A stretch of DNA of 51,080 bases, from the NCBI GenBank assembly GCA_019695215.1, contig JAIBAK010000024.1, positions 1-51,080 of the forward strand. The letters run 5' to 3'. The translations under genes were made by a program, and so were the position numbers. How positions within the stretch are numbered: the first letter of the stretch is position 1; the number at the start of each line of letters is the position of its first letter. Below are positions 34,438 to 42,702 of the stretch, in pieces. Below the pieces are notes generated by a model, which made no database searches, was not told the DNA's origin, and saw only the letters and a program-made list of their open reading frames with translations. The DNA comes from Bacteroidia bacterium. GTDB taxonomy: Bacteria > Bacteroidota > Bacteroidia > UKL13-3.

Positions 34438-35085
34438 TTGACCAACCGGACAAACATAAAGCACTTTTGGATTCTGGCTCCGGCTCTCGGAACTGTCATA
34501 TTTGCACTTCTCTATTTCATAGCGACACTTTATTATCCGGGCGGCTCTCAGGTTAGCAAAAACGCTATTGGCTTTAGTTGGGTAAATAATTTTTGGTGCA
34601 ATTTACTAAATGATAAAGCTATTAACGGACAAACAAATGCTGCGCAACCCATCGCATTAAATGCATTGTTTATACTTTGTTTGTCACTTACTTTTTTTTG
34701 GTGGCAATTTCCAAAATATGCCAACTTTGCCAGGCACTACAAATTAATTATTCAAGTTTGCGGGACATTATCAATGATTGTTGGCTTCTTTTTGTTTACA
34801 AATTTTGACCACGATTTAATAACAAATCTGGCTTCTATGTTTGGACTAATTGCAACGGCAGGAACATGTATAGGACTGTACAAAAACAAATGGAAAACAC
34901 TTTTCATTTTTGGAATATCGAACATAATACTTGTTATAGCCAATTGCATACTTTACTACAATACAGACTTAATTTTATATTTACCGGTAGTTCAAAAAAT
35001 AACATTTGCGGCATTTCTCATTTGGATATGCCTCATCAACTTTAGAATATATCAATTGACGAAAGAAAACCAGTCGCGGTTATGA
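34438..35085 (+). CDS. DUF998-like multi-pass membrane protein
   Basis: 215 residues with a TTG start. About six hydrophobic helices (near 11-32, 71-88, 103-121, 126-146, 151-172 and 180-203). An extracytoplasmic-type loop after helix 1 carries YYPGGSQVSKNAIGFSWVNN. The FSWVNNFWCNLL segment and overall topology resemble DUF998 membrane proteins; this is by eye only. Function unknown. It follows a GTTAGCGGC (34396-34404) in a hairpin-bearing spacer, and its AT-rich, lineage-specific look fits the accessory island. Confidence 0.75.
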   Translation: MTNRTNIKHFWILAPALGTVIFALLYFIATLYYPGGSQVSKNAIGFSWVNNFWCNLLNDKAINGQTNAAQPIALNALFILCLSLTFFWWQFPKYANFARHYKLIIQVCGTLSMIVGFFLFTNFDHDLITNLASMFGLIATAGTCIGLYKNKWKTLFIFGISNIILVIANCILYYNTDLILYLPVVQKITFAAFLIWICLINFRIYQLTKENQSRL

Positions 35086-35167
35086 ACTGTGTAACCAATC
35101 AAATAAAATTTGTGTAGCAGTGTATTTAAATTTTACGTACAATAAGGTTATTTTCTTTTCCTATGCT

Positions 35168-35277
35168 GTCGCAAGTTTGTAACTTGTGACAAGAAATAGC
35201 TGAAGTTTGCAACTTCAGTATCTTGCCATTCAGGATTTACAATCCCGAACATATCTATGAAGCAGGCTTTGCAATCC
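35168..35277. repeat. Cluster of four palindromes with 3-nt loops
   Basis: In order: GTCGCAAGTT-TGT-AACTTGTGAC (35168-35190, one G-U pair); CTGAAGTT-TGC-AACTTCAG (35200-35218, perfect); GGATT-TAC-AATCC (35233-35245, perfect); GGCTT-TGC-AATCC (35265-35277, one mismatch). The 27-bp repeat shared with 32900-32926 is embedded at 35182-35208. The common design suggests REP-type elements. Confidence 0.75.
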
Positions 35278-35305
35278 GATTCCAAATAGCTAACTTGCAG
35301 TTCAA

Positions 35306-35746
35306 ATGGTTTTGAAAAGCACAACCGGTAAAACTTTTTTACTGTTTTATGTCACGTCACTTTTGTTTTTTGCCCTGATAGCTTCGGGTTGCAATAATGT
35401 CCCCGATTATCCGGATTACAGCGGTATGTATCGTTGCATCCAAAATGAAGTGTTGTTGGATACCACTATAGTGGAGGATACCTGTTTAGTCAGTCTTTAC
35501 CGAACCCCGGATCAGGAGGTCTATACGGTGGGTGTGTACAGCCAGCGCTGGGGTACTCCCCAAACGACACTTTTTAATGCGAAGATGAATTATCATGATA
35601 AGATATTTACCTGTAATAATTCAGTACCTATTGAATCCGATACCTGGTATGGTTACCTCATTGGTGAAGATTCGTTGGTGATGACGCATAAAATAGGGCA
35701 TTTGGGGATATCCACGTTTAATTATCTTGGTACTAAAGTAAAATAA
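35306..35746 (+). CDS. Lipoprotein of unknown function
   Basis: 146 residues. Hydrophobic signal (about 10-27) ending LIASGC, with the lipidated Cys at 29. The mature part begins NNVPDYPDYSGMYRC and has a lipocalin- or beta-sandwich-like pattern of short strands with two further Cys pairs. I do not recognise the family. It lies directly behind the palindrome cluster and is followed by another hairpin (35760-35772). No operon partner. Confidence 0.75.
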   Translation: MVLKSTTGKTFLLFYVTSLLFFALIASGCNNVPDYPDYSGMYRCIQNEVLLDTTIVEDTCLVSLYRTPDQEVYTVGVYSQRWGTPQTTLFNAKMNYHDKIFTCNNSVPIESDTWYGYLIGEDSLVMTHKIGHLGISTFNYLGTKVK

Positions 35747-35759
35747 TTTTAACTGGCAC

Positions 35760-35772
35760 GAGCTGTAAGCTC
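35760..35772. repeat. Short palindrome with 3-nt loop
   Basis: GAGCT-GTA-AGCTC, a perfect 5-bp stem 14 nt after the lipoprotein gene. Same design as the palindromes at 34297 and 35168-35277. Confidence 0.55.
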
Positions 35773-35816
35773 TCGCAATCTTGGGAATGTTAGGGTAAAT
35801 TAAGATAACAAATTAG

Positions 35817-36044
35817 ATGGCGGCAAAAAAGCAAACCGATGAATTAAACAATGATCCTAAGAATTGGAAATTGAGGATATTTTATTTTAATAAAGCTGAC
35901 AAGCGAGCAATAGTGCCAAGTAGAAACTCATCATTTGGTCCGACATTCAATTTCGCAAGTCCCAAAGTTATTTTTTACCTAATTGGAGTATTTGCAATTA
36001 TATTATTAATGTTGATCTTGCGCAATTGCATTATTGTAGATTAA
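35817..36044 (+). CDS. Small DUF5808-like membrane protein
   Basis: 75 residues. An N-terminal soluble part carries NDPKNWKLRIFYFNKADKRA and SFGPTFNFASPK, which match my memory of the DUF5808 pattern (WKLGxFYxNPxDxRxFVPKR). One transmembrane helix follows (about 51-70), then a short tail. Function unknown; the domain often occurs beside membrane proteins. The coding pattern and the single helix make it a credible gene. Confidence 0.65.
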   Translation: MAAKKQTDELNNDPKNWKLRIFYFNKADKRAIVPSRNSSFGPTFNFASPKVIFYLIGVFAIILLMLILRNCIIVD

Positions 36045-36127
36045 ATAGTTGAATACCCCCCTACCTTTAAAAATGTTACAATAGAAGATAAGTCGATAGT
36101 ATAGCCTCTTATTCCAACATTCACTAT

Positions 36128-36169
36128 TTAGTCCGTGGTTGGCATCCCTGCCAACCTATTCATTTCCCA
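36128..36169 (+). repeat. Copy 2 of the 42-bp hairpin element
   Basis: Identical to 34252-34293 over 42 bp, same orientation, with the 8-bp hairpin at 36137-36156. The two copies bracket the DUF998, lipoprotein and DUF5808 genes. Confidence 0.85.
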
Positions 36170-36232
36170 ACAGTGGCCTGTTTTATTTTCCCGCAACAAA
36201 AAGTTATTATTGCGCACTAATCTTTTTAATAC

Positions 36233-37111
36233 ATGAAAGCATACGTATTTCCGGGGCAAGGAGCCCAATTTGTGGGTATGGGCAAAGACCTGTACGAGCA
36301 GCATGCGCAGGCCAAAGAATTGTTTGAGCAGGCCAATACCATTCTGGGTTTTCGCATCACCGATTTAATGTTTGCCGGAACCGATGAAGATTTAAAACAA
36401 ACCAAAGTAACCCAGCCGGCCATATTTTTACATTCGGTCATTAAAGCGGCTATGCTGGGCGATTCCTTCCGTCCGGATATGGTGGCAGGGCATTCGCTGG
36501 GCGAGTTTTCGGCATTAGTGGCCAACAAAACGCTGTCGTTTGAGAGCGGGTTAAAATTGGTATCGCAGCGGGCACAGGCCATGCAAAAAGCCTGCGAGCT
36601 GCAGCCATCCACCATGGCAGCGGTATTGGGATTGGATGATGCGAAGGTAGAAGAAATATGTGCCTCGGTAACGGGCGATATAGTGGTAGCGGCTAATTAC
36701 AATTGCCCCGGCCAGTTGGTGATATCGGGCAGTGTGAGCGGAGTGGAGAAGGCCTGTGAATTGCTGAAGGCAGCCGGAGCCAAACGTGCATTGGTGCTGA
36801 ATGTAGGAGGTGCTTTTCACTCGCCACTGATGGAGCCTGCCCGTGTGGAATTAGAAGCAGCCATTAATGCCACGGTTTTTGCCAATCCGGTGTGCCCGGT
36901 GTTTCAGAATTACACCGCTACGGCTGTATCGGAACCTGAGCAGATAAAGAAAAACCTGATTGCACAGCTTACCGCGCCTGTAAAATGGACACAGAGTGTG
37001 CAGGCCATGGTGGCAGCCGGAGCAACTGAATTTATTGAAGTGGGGCCCGGTAATGTGTTGCAGGGATTAGTGAAGAAAATTCACAAGGAAGCAATTACTT
37101 CAGCCGCCTGA
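36233..37111 (+). CDS. fabD: Malonyl-CoA:ACP transacylase FabD
   Basis: 292 residues. Loads malonyl groups onto ACP for fatty acid synthesis. Seen: FPGQGAQFVGMG (6-17), nucleophile Ser88 in GHSLGEFSA, Arg113 in QRAQAMQ, catalytic His196 in GGAFHSPLM and the GPGNVLQGL end. All catalytic residues are present. It starts just after the second 42-bp repeat and marks the return to core genes. A weak -7-like TATTATTG lies upstream. Confidence 0.96.
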   Translation: MKAYVFPGQGAQFVGMGKDLYEQHAQAKELFEQANTILGFRITDLMFAGTDEDLKQTKVTQPAIFLHSVIKAAMLGDSFRPDMVAGHSLGEFSALVANKTLSFESGLKLVSQRAQAMQKACELQPSTMAAVLGLDDAKVEEICASVTGDIVVAANYNCPGQLVISGSVSGVEKACELLKAAGAKRALVLNVGGAFHSPLMEPARVELEAAINATVFANPVCPVFQNYTATAVSEPEQIKKNLIAQLTAPVKWTQSVQAMVAAGATEFIEVGPGNVLQGLVKKIHKEAITSAA

Positions 37112-37112
37112 T

Positions 37113-37646
37113 ATGGGATATGAGTTTATGAAACGACTCCCCGATATTTTAAAAACACCGGTAAAAAAAGGGAAAGAGGTGTTTATAGCACCTACGGCCA
37201 CGGTGATTGGTCAGGTAACATTGGGCGATGAAGTATCGGTGTGGTTTGGAGCAGTAGTGCGTGCCGAAGCCGATATAATTACCATAGGCAGCCGAAGCAA
37301 TATTCAGGACAATGCCGTGGTGCATTGCGATCCGGGAGCACCGGCTATTATTGGCGAAGATTGTATTGTGGGTCATTTAGCAGCCGTTCACGGAGCACAG
37401 CTTGGCAACCATGTATTGGTTGGAATGAATGCTACCCTGCTCAACAATGCCAAAATAGGAGATTACTGCATTATTGGAGCCAACGCATTGGTAACAGCCG
37501 GTACCGAAATACCTCCGTATTCACTGGTGGTAGGCAGTCCGGCTAAGGTGGTAAAGCAACTCACTCCCGAACAAATGGAAAAAGTGCGTCAGAATGCCGC
37601 AGTATATGTGGATTTGAGCAAAGGCTACATCGATTTCTATAAATAA
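37113..37646 (+). CDS. Gamma-carbonic anhydrase-family hexapeptide protein
   Basis: 177 residues; ATG at 37113, 1 nt after fabD (ATG at 37128 is also possible). Left-handed beta-helix with hexapeptide repeats from about 25 to 145. Zinc His residues of the gamma-CA/YrdA type are present in NAVVHCD and HLAAVHGAQLGNH. Bacterial members bind metal, but carbonic anhydrase activity is proven for few. C-terminal helix TPEQMEKVRQNAAVYVDLSK. Probably co-transcribed with fabD. Confidence 0.92.
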   Translation: MGYEFMKRLPDILKTPVKKGKEVFIAPTATVIGQVTLGDEVSVWFGAVVRAEADIITIGSRSNIQDNAVVHCDPGAPAIIGEDCIVGHLAAVHGAQLGNHVLVGMNATLLNNAKIGDYCIIGANALVTAGTEIPPYSLVVGSPAKVVKQLTPEQMEKVRQNAAVYVDLSKGYIDFYK

Positions 37647-37657
37647 CCATATCAATT

Positions 37658-38071
37658 ATGACTACAAGCATCACCGTAAAAACTATCGTAAACGCTTCCA
37701 TTGAAAAAGTATGGGATTGCTGGAGTACTCCCGAACATATAAAACAATGGAACAATGCCAGCCCCGACTGGCACACACCGGCTGCTGAAAATGATTTGCG
37801 GGCGGGAGGTGCATTTTTCTTTACCATGGCTGCTAAAGATGGCAGTTTCAGCTTTGATTTTGGCGGAACATACGATGTGGTACAACTGCATGAGAAAATA
37901 GCCTATACCATTGGTGACGGAAGAAAAGTGGAAGTACTGTTTTCCTCAAACGGAAATGAAACCGCCATTACCGAAACATTCGAAGCGGAAAACATGAACC
38001 CGGTTGAGATGCAGCAGGCAGGATGGCAGGCCATACTCGATAATTTTAAACGCTACACCGAATCAGTATGA
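37658..38071 (+). CDS. SRPBCC/AHSA1-like domain protein
   Basis: 137 residues, one START/Bet v1-like domain: N-terminal strand TTSITVKTIVNASIEKVWDCWSTPEHIKQWN (pattern xVxASxEKVWxxxT), central FDFGGTYDVVQ and a long C-terminal helix GWQAILDNFKRYTE. This is the Aha1/AHSA1 subgroup shared by many stress or antibiotic-resistance-neighbour proteins. Ligand unknown. Overlaps the next gene by 4 nt. Confidence 0.9.
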   Translation: MTTSITVKTIVNASIEKVWDCWSTPEHIKQWNNASPDWHTPAAENDLRAGGAFFFTMAAKDGSFSFDFGGTYDVVQLHEKIAYTIGDGRKVEVLFSSNGNETAITETFEAENMNPVEMQQAGWQAILDNFKRYTESV

Positions 38072-38496
38072 AACTTCAAAAGATAACTCCGTTTTTGTGG
38101 TTTAACCACGAGGCAGCCGATGCTGCCGCTTTTTATACTTCGGTTTTTAAAAATTCAAAGGTATTAAGCAGCGGCCCGTTGGTTACTGTGTTTGAACTGG
38201 AAGGATTGCAGGTAATGGCGCTGAATGGCGGCCCTCATTATAAACTTACCGAGGCATTTTCGTTTTACATAAGCTGCGACACGCAGGAGGAAATAGATTA
38301 TTACTGGGAAAAACTGCTGCAGGGTGGCGGACAGGAAAGCCGCTGCGGGTGGCTAAAAGACCGGTTCGGGTTGTCGTGGCAGGTTATCCCTTCCACACTT
38401 CCCGATTTAATGAATACACCCGAAAAAGCACAGCGCATTGTGCAGGCATTTCAGCATATCATTAAATTTAATATTCAGGAGTTAGAAAACCTGTAA
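38068..38496 (+). CDS. VOC-superfamily protein (PhnB-like)
   Basis: 142 residues. VOC fold with ITPFLWFNHEAADAAAFYTSVF at the start, LEGLQVMALNGGPHY in the middle, and YYWEKLLQGGGQESRCGWLKD and FGLSWQVIPS at the end. These are the signatures of the 3-demethylubiquinone methyltransferase-like (PhnB) subgroup. Such proteins are metal-binding dioxygenase or resistance-like; the substrate is unknown. It is coupled to the SRPBCC gene by an ATGA overlap and converges on the barrel gene 3 nt away. Confidence 0.9.
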   Translation: MKLQKITPFLWFNHEAADAAAFYTSVFKNSKVLSSGPLVTVFELEGLQVMALNGGPHYKLTEAFSFYISCDTQEEIDYYWEKLLQGGGQESRCGWLKDRFGLSWQVIPSTLPDLMNTPEKAQRIVQAFQHIIKFNIQELENL

Positions 38497-38499
38497 GCG

Positions 38500-41343
38500 T
38501 TACTGCTTTCTTTCAGGGGCAGATGCTTTTCCTTTAAAGTATTTAATCTGGTAAGTAAAGGTGAGCATCACATATTGCCTGAGCACGGTGGTAAATGAGT
38601 CTTCGTAATACGTATCGGTTACGTTTCGGGAAATGCTTCGGTTTTGTTTGAGTAAATCATACACGCTTAAACGCAAATCAGCCGACCGGTCTTTTAAAAA
38701 TTTCCAGGCAATGGCTGCACTCCACAGTGTGTAATGCTGGTTGTAGGCCGATGAAAGGCCGGTGTACACCATATCCGAAATATCAGTTTGCAGCACTAAT
38801 CCTTTCCATACCATACAGGTAATTTTAGCACGTGAACTCTGGTTGAGGTATTTCGAATTTAAATTGCTTTGCAGCGTATTTTTTACAAAACTTAAAGAGG
38901 TATTTGACGAAAGCGTAAAATCAATTTTTTCGCTGATATTACTGCTAAGCACCAGGCCGGCTGTGGTAGAGGTGTTGTGTGTGTAATTAAGCTGGCTGTT
39001 TATTAATCCGGGAGCTTTTGAATAGTTGATGGAAGCGCTCAGGTTTAATTTAGATTTAATCACTTTCACCGGAAAACTGTAGCTGCTAAAGGTTCGGAGA
39101 TTGAGGTAGCCGTTGAGGTTTACGGGCTGCGTTAACTGCGAGCCTTTTGCCAGCGCAATACCCGAAGGCAAAAGCGTATCGGCAGTAGCAATAATGGTTT
39201 GCGTGCCAATATACGATTGGGTAATGGTGGCGGCCGCCAAAAAGAAAAACGCAGTTGATTTAGTTGCATTCACTGCTGAATAGCGCATGCTTAAATTGTT
39301 TTCCCAATTTTGTTTTAATCGGGCATTACCGCTTGATAGCTGAAGCGGATTGGTATTGTTTACCACTTCCTGCAATTGGTCAACCGAAGGGGCGTTGTTG
39401 TTGCTGCGATAGTTGATGCGCAAATTTTTGCCTGACGAAAACCGGTAGGTGTACATAGCATTGGGTAAAACACTGGTAAATGTTTTCCGTAGTGCGTAAT
39501 CGGTGGGGAATTGCTGGTCATTTTTTAATTGGGCATACTGAAACGAAACGCCCGCATTCAGCATCACTTTTTCTTTTCCGTAGCGATAGCCGATTCCGCC
39601 CGCGTGTGCCTGATACAGGCTGCTGAACTTATTGGAAAGAGCGGTGTCGAATCGGTTATAGGTTTGTTCGGCTGCCGAATACTTGTTTGTTTGTTTATCC
39701 GATTGGCTGCTGTTGGTGGTATTGGTATAACTAAACTGCAACTGACTCCACTCGGTTATTGGCTCGGTGTAGTTAACAGACGAAGTAAAGGTGAACCCTT
39801 TTTTATCCAGATTGCTTAACTGATTTAACGTATCGGAAGACAGGGTGTCGCTAAAATATCCGGTTACCGTTTTTAAATATTTGCTTCCGCTATTGGTATT
39901 GTATCCGGGAGTAAGGCTCAGTGAAAACGTACGTCCTTTTTTAGTAAAACTGTGGCGATACAAAACAGGGGCTGAAAAATTAATTCCGCTCAGTTTGGTT
40001 TCTATATCATTGTTGGTGCGGCTCAAAAGAGTGTCTAACTGGGCATTTTCTCCAAGCAAATGATTGGTGCCGGTATTGTTTTGCGTGGAAAAGCGGGGCT
40101 GAAACAAAACCGAATTCATGGAGTCAATGCGGTAATCAAATCTTAAATTAAACCGGTGATTGATATTGGTGCTTCTTGATGAGCCCGATTCGGTATAGGT
40201 TAAATTTTCGTTGGGGTAGGTGATATAATGCCGTAATAAATCGGAGATTGAAACATTGTCCGACTGATTAAAAAAATAGCTTCCCGTAAAATCTAATTTG
40301 CCCCATTTGTTCATGTAATTTAATCCAGCCGCATGGGTAGTGCTTATTCCGTTTCGCTGATCAACTAAAAAATTAGAAACATCACCGCCCTGTCCGCCAC
40401 CACCCGAACGGCCTCCGCGCATACCGCCACCAAATGACCCCGGAGGTCTTCCGCCCGGTCCCTGATTTCCTCCGCTGCTCATTACCCCGAGTAAATCTTC
40501 GGCAGCAAAATTTTGCTCGTTAATATTATTGCTTTGCAGCAGCAGGGTCATGCGTCTTTTGTCCTTAAAAAAATTAAGGGAAGCACCGCTTTTATACTGC
40601 GAAACATCGTTGGCCCCGCCATACACTTTCCCGAAAATTCCGTTGCGAAACTGTGGCTTGGTAATAATATTTATGGTTTTCGTGGAGTTGCCGTCATCCA
40701 CACCGCTGAATGCAGCCTGATCACTTTTTTTGTCAAACACCTGAATTTTATCTACAACCTCGGCAGGTAAGTTTTTTAATACGGTGCTTGGGTCATTGCC
40801 AAAAAAAGGTTTTCCGTCAACCAGCACTTGCTTCACTTCTTCTCCCTGTGCCTGCACTTTTCCATCTGTAGTAGTTACCCCCGGAAGTTTGCCCACCAAA
40901 TCTTCGCTGCTCGCATCTTTAGTGGTTTTTACGGCATCGGCATTGTATTCGGTAGTATCACCTTTTAGTTGTGCCGTAGCTTTTTCAGCGGTTACGGTAA
41001 CCTGGTTTAAGGTATTGTTTTTGGGTGCCAGCGGTATTTTTCCCAAAGCCAGTGCTGGATTTTGCAGCCGTACATACCTGAAATAATTTTCGTAACTGAT
41101 AAATGAAATGCGCAGCAAAAAAAATCCGGGCCGGTCATCCGTAAGCTGAAAATATCCGTTGATATCGGTAGCGGTTCCTTTTATAAGCGTAGAGTCTGAC
41201 GCCTTCAGCAAAACCACCGAGGCTCCCGTTAAAGGTTTACCTTTTTCATCGGTTACCGTTCCGTTTAATCCGGCCGATTGGGCAAAGACTGCAACTGACA
41301 GGAGGCAGAACACCGAAAATATAAATGATTTTAAAACGTGCAT
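38500..41343 (-). CDS. TonB-dependent-type outer-membrane barrel with CarboxypepD_reg-like domain
   Basis: 947 residues from the ATG at 41343, which opens a clear signal peptide (MHVLKSFIFSVFCLLSVAVF, ending FAQ). A CarboxypepD_reg-like domain (about 25-105), plug-like region (LVGKLPGVTTTDGKVQAQGE, KQVLVDGKPFFGNDPS, DKKSDQAAFSGVDDG), and a barrel follow. A Gly-rich insert (about 295-320, GGNQGPGGRPPG and further Gly/Arg) sits between plug and barrel. It is a paralogue of the barrel at 19719-22484 with the same plug motifs, but has no GLPGLI partner. Substrate unknown. Confidence 0.9.
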   Translation of the reverse strand: MHVLKSFIFSVFCLLSVAVFAQSAGLNGTVTDEKGKPLTGASVVLLKASDSTLIKGTATDINGYFQLTDDRPGFFLLRISFISYENYFRYVRLQNPALALGKIPLAPKNNTLNQVTVTAEKATAQLKGDTTEYNADAVKTTKDASSEDLVGKLPGVTTTDGKVQAQGEEVKQVLVDGKPFFGNDPSTVLKNLPAEVVDKIQVFDKKSDQAAFSGVDDGNSTKTINIITKPQFRNGIFGKVYGGANDVSQYKSGASLNFFKDKRRMTLLLQSNNINEQNFAAEDLLGVMSSGGNQGPGGRPPGSFGGGMRGGRSGGGGQGGDVSNFLVDQRNGISTTHAAGLNYMNKWGKLDFTGSYFFNQSDNVSISDLLRHYITYPNENLTYTESGSSRSTNINHRFNLRFDYRIDSMNSVLFQPRFSTQNNTGTNHLLGENAQLDTLLSRTNNDIETKLSGINFSAPVLYRHSFTKKGRTFSLSLTPGYNTNSGSKYLKTVTGYFSDTLSSDTLNQLSNLDKKGFTFTSSVNYTEPITEWSQLQFSYTNTTNSSQSDKQTNKYSAAEQTYNRFDTALSNKFSSLYQAHAGGIGYRYGKEKVMLNAGVSFQYAQLKNDQQFPTDYALRKTFTSVLPNAMYTYRFSSGKNLRINYRSNNNAPSVDQLQEVVNNTNPLQLSSGNARLKQNWENNLSMRYSAVNATKSTAFFFLAAATITQSYIGTQTIIATADTLLPSGIALAKGSQLTQPVNLNGYLNLRTFSSYSFPVKVIKSKLNLSASINYSKAPGLINSQLNYTHNTSTTAGLVLSSNISEKIDFTLSSNTSLSFVKNTLQSNLNSKYLNQSSRAKITCMVWKGLVLQTDISDMVYTGLSSAYNQHYTLWSAAIAWKFLKDRSADLRLSVYDLLKQNRSISRNVTDTYYEDSFTTVLRQYVMLTFTYQIKYFKGKASAPERKQ

Positions 41344-41472
41344 GTAAGGCGATAAAGGTAAGTAAAATAGCGCCTTTGATAGCAATAACCTGACTAAGTT
41401 TAACCAACAGGATTTGGGTACCGGTACCGGAATCTGTGCACTGAAAGGTTTTGTATTCTCATACCCCTCATG

Positions 41473-41486
41473 GTCACACAGGTAAC
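41473..41486 (+). promoter_or_regulatory. Second candidate Crp/Fnr-type site (GTCAC-N4-GTAAC)
   Basis: GTCAC ACAG GTAAC has the same 5-4-5 design as the site at 16869. Its centre is about 59-60 nt upstream of the predicted terC transcript start, near the class I position. Only a pattern match. Confidence 0.3.
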
Positions 41487-41525
41487 ACCTTTGTGCAAGG
41501 GGTTAAAAATGTAACAGCTTTGGCG

Positions 41526-41533
41526 TACCTTTG
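41526..41533 (+). promoter_or_regulatory. -7 promoter element of terC
   Basis: Exact TACCTTTG. Its TTG (41531) is the longest in-frame start of terC, so that longer start is rejected in favour of TTG at 41558, giving a leader of about 18-20 nt. Confidence 0.55.
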
Positions 41534-41557
41534 CGCCCTGAATCAGGAATCCACCCT

Positions 41558-42613
41558 TTGAGCAGCGAGGTACTTTATTTCAGTTTGTTTATTGTGTTTA
41601 TTGTGGCCGTGCTGGCACTCGACCTCGGCTTATTTTCCAAGCACGATAAGCAAATGTCATTCAGGGAAGCGCTCCTCTGGACTTTTATCTGGGTATGTTG
41701 TGCATTGGGCTTTTATATGTTTTTAAATGCCTATGGCCATCAGCTGCACAATATCACCGACTGGAATAGTTTGCAACAGGTGGCTGACAGGTATGCATCC
41801 GACCTTGATTTAATTCCGGGTGATTTTGCTGCCAGTGTAGCTGTTTACAGGCAAAATCTGGCCCTTGAGTTTATTACCGGTTACCTTATAGAATATGCTC
41901 TTTCGGTTGATAATATTTTTGTAATTATTCTCATCTTTTCTTCCTTCAATGTAGAAGAGAAATACCATAAGCGGGTTTTGTTCTGGGGTATTTTGGGAGC
42001 CATTTTAATGCGGTGTGCTTTTATATTTTCAGGTTCGGCATTAGTGCAGTCCTTTAGTTGGATATTTTATATTTTCGGAGCCTTACTCGTTTTTACAGGC
42101 ATCAAAATGTTTATGGATAAAGACAATGATGAGTCCATTGATCCGCAAAACCATCCGGTAGTTAAATTTTTTTCCAAACGTTTCAGTGTGTATCCGCAGT
42201 ATGTGTCGCATCATTTTTTCATCAAACAATCGGGTAAGTTTTTTATTACGCCTTTGTTTATTGTGCTCATGGTAATTGAATTTACCGATTTAATTTTTGC
42301 GGTGGATTCTATTCCGGCCGTATTTTCCATTACCGAAGATCCGTATGTGATTTTCTTCTCCAATATTTTCGCCATCATCGGCCTGCGTTCACTGTTTTTC
42401 TTAATCACTAAAGTGATGCACCTGTTTCACTACCTCAAAACAGGGCTGGCTGTTTTACTAACTTTCATCGGACTAAAAATGATATTTCACCACTGGCTGC
42501 AGGAGGCAGGGTTTGGCACCTTCCACTCTTTAATGGTGGTGCTGGGTGTGCTGGCGGTAAGTATTTTGCTTTCGCTTATTTTCCCCGGTAAAAAGGAAGT
42601 AAACAATTCCTGA
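41558..42613 (+). CDS. TerC-family integral membrane protein
   Basis: 351 residues with the TTG start at 41558, chosen because the upstream TTG lies in the promoter. About eight to nine transmembrane helices. Acidic residues in membrane helices (LALDLGLF, EYALSVDNIFVI, FTDLIFAVDSIPAVFSI) are the TerC hallmarks and suggest metal-ion coordination. TerC relatives are linked to tellurite resistance, Mn export and metalation of secreted proteins. The gene stands alone and is followed by a strong terminator. Confidence 0.92.
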   Translation: MSSEVLYFSLFIVFIVAVLALDLGLFSKHDKQMSFREALLWTFIWVCCALGFYMFLNAYGHQLHNITDWNSLQQVADRYASDLDLIPGDFAASVAVYRQNLALEFITGYLIEYALSVDNIFVIILIFSSFNVEEKYHKRVLFWGILGAILMRCAFIFSGSALVQSFSWIFYIFGALLVFTGIKMFMDKDNDESIDPQNHPVVKFFSKRFSVYPQYVSHHFFIKQSGKFFITPLFIVLMVIEFTDLIFAVDSIPAVFSITEDPYVIFFSNIFAIIGLRSLFFLITKVMHLFHYLKTGLAVLLTFIGLKMIFHHWLQEAGFGTFHSLMVVLGVLAVSILLSLIFPGKKEVNNS

Positions 42614-42653
42614 GTTTTAATTAAAGTTTGGTACTTGCATTAAGAAACGGGCA

Positions 42654-42689
42654 TAAAAAAAGCCGCAACTCACAGCTGCGGCTTTTTTA
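42654..42689. terminator. Bidirectional rho-independent terminator after terC
   Basis: AGCCGCA (42661-42667) pairs with TGCGGCT (42677-42683), flanked by an A run on the left and a T run on the right. It serves terC (+) and the small barrel gene (-). Confidence 0.85.
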
Positions 42690-42702
42690 TTGAAACGAAA
42701 AA

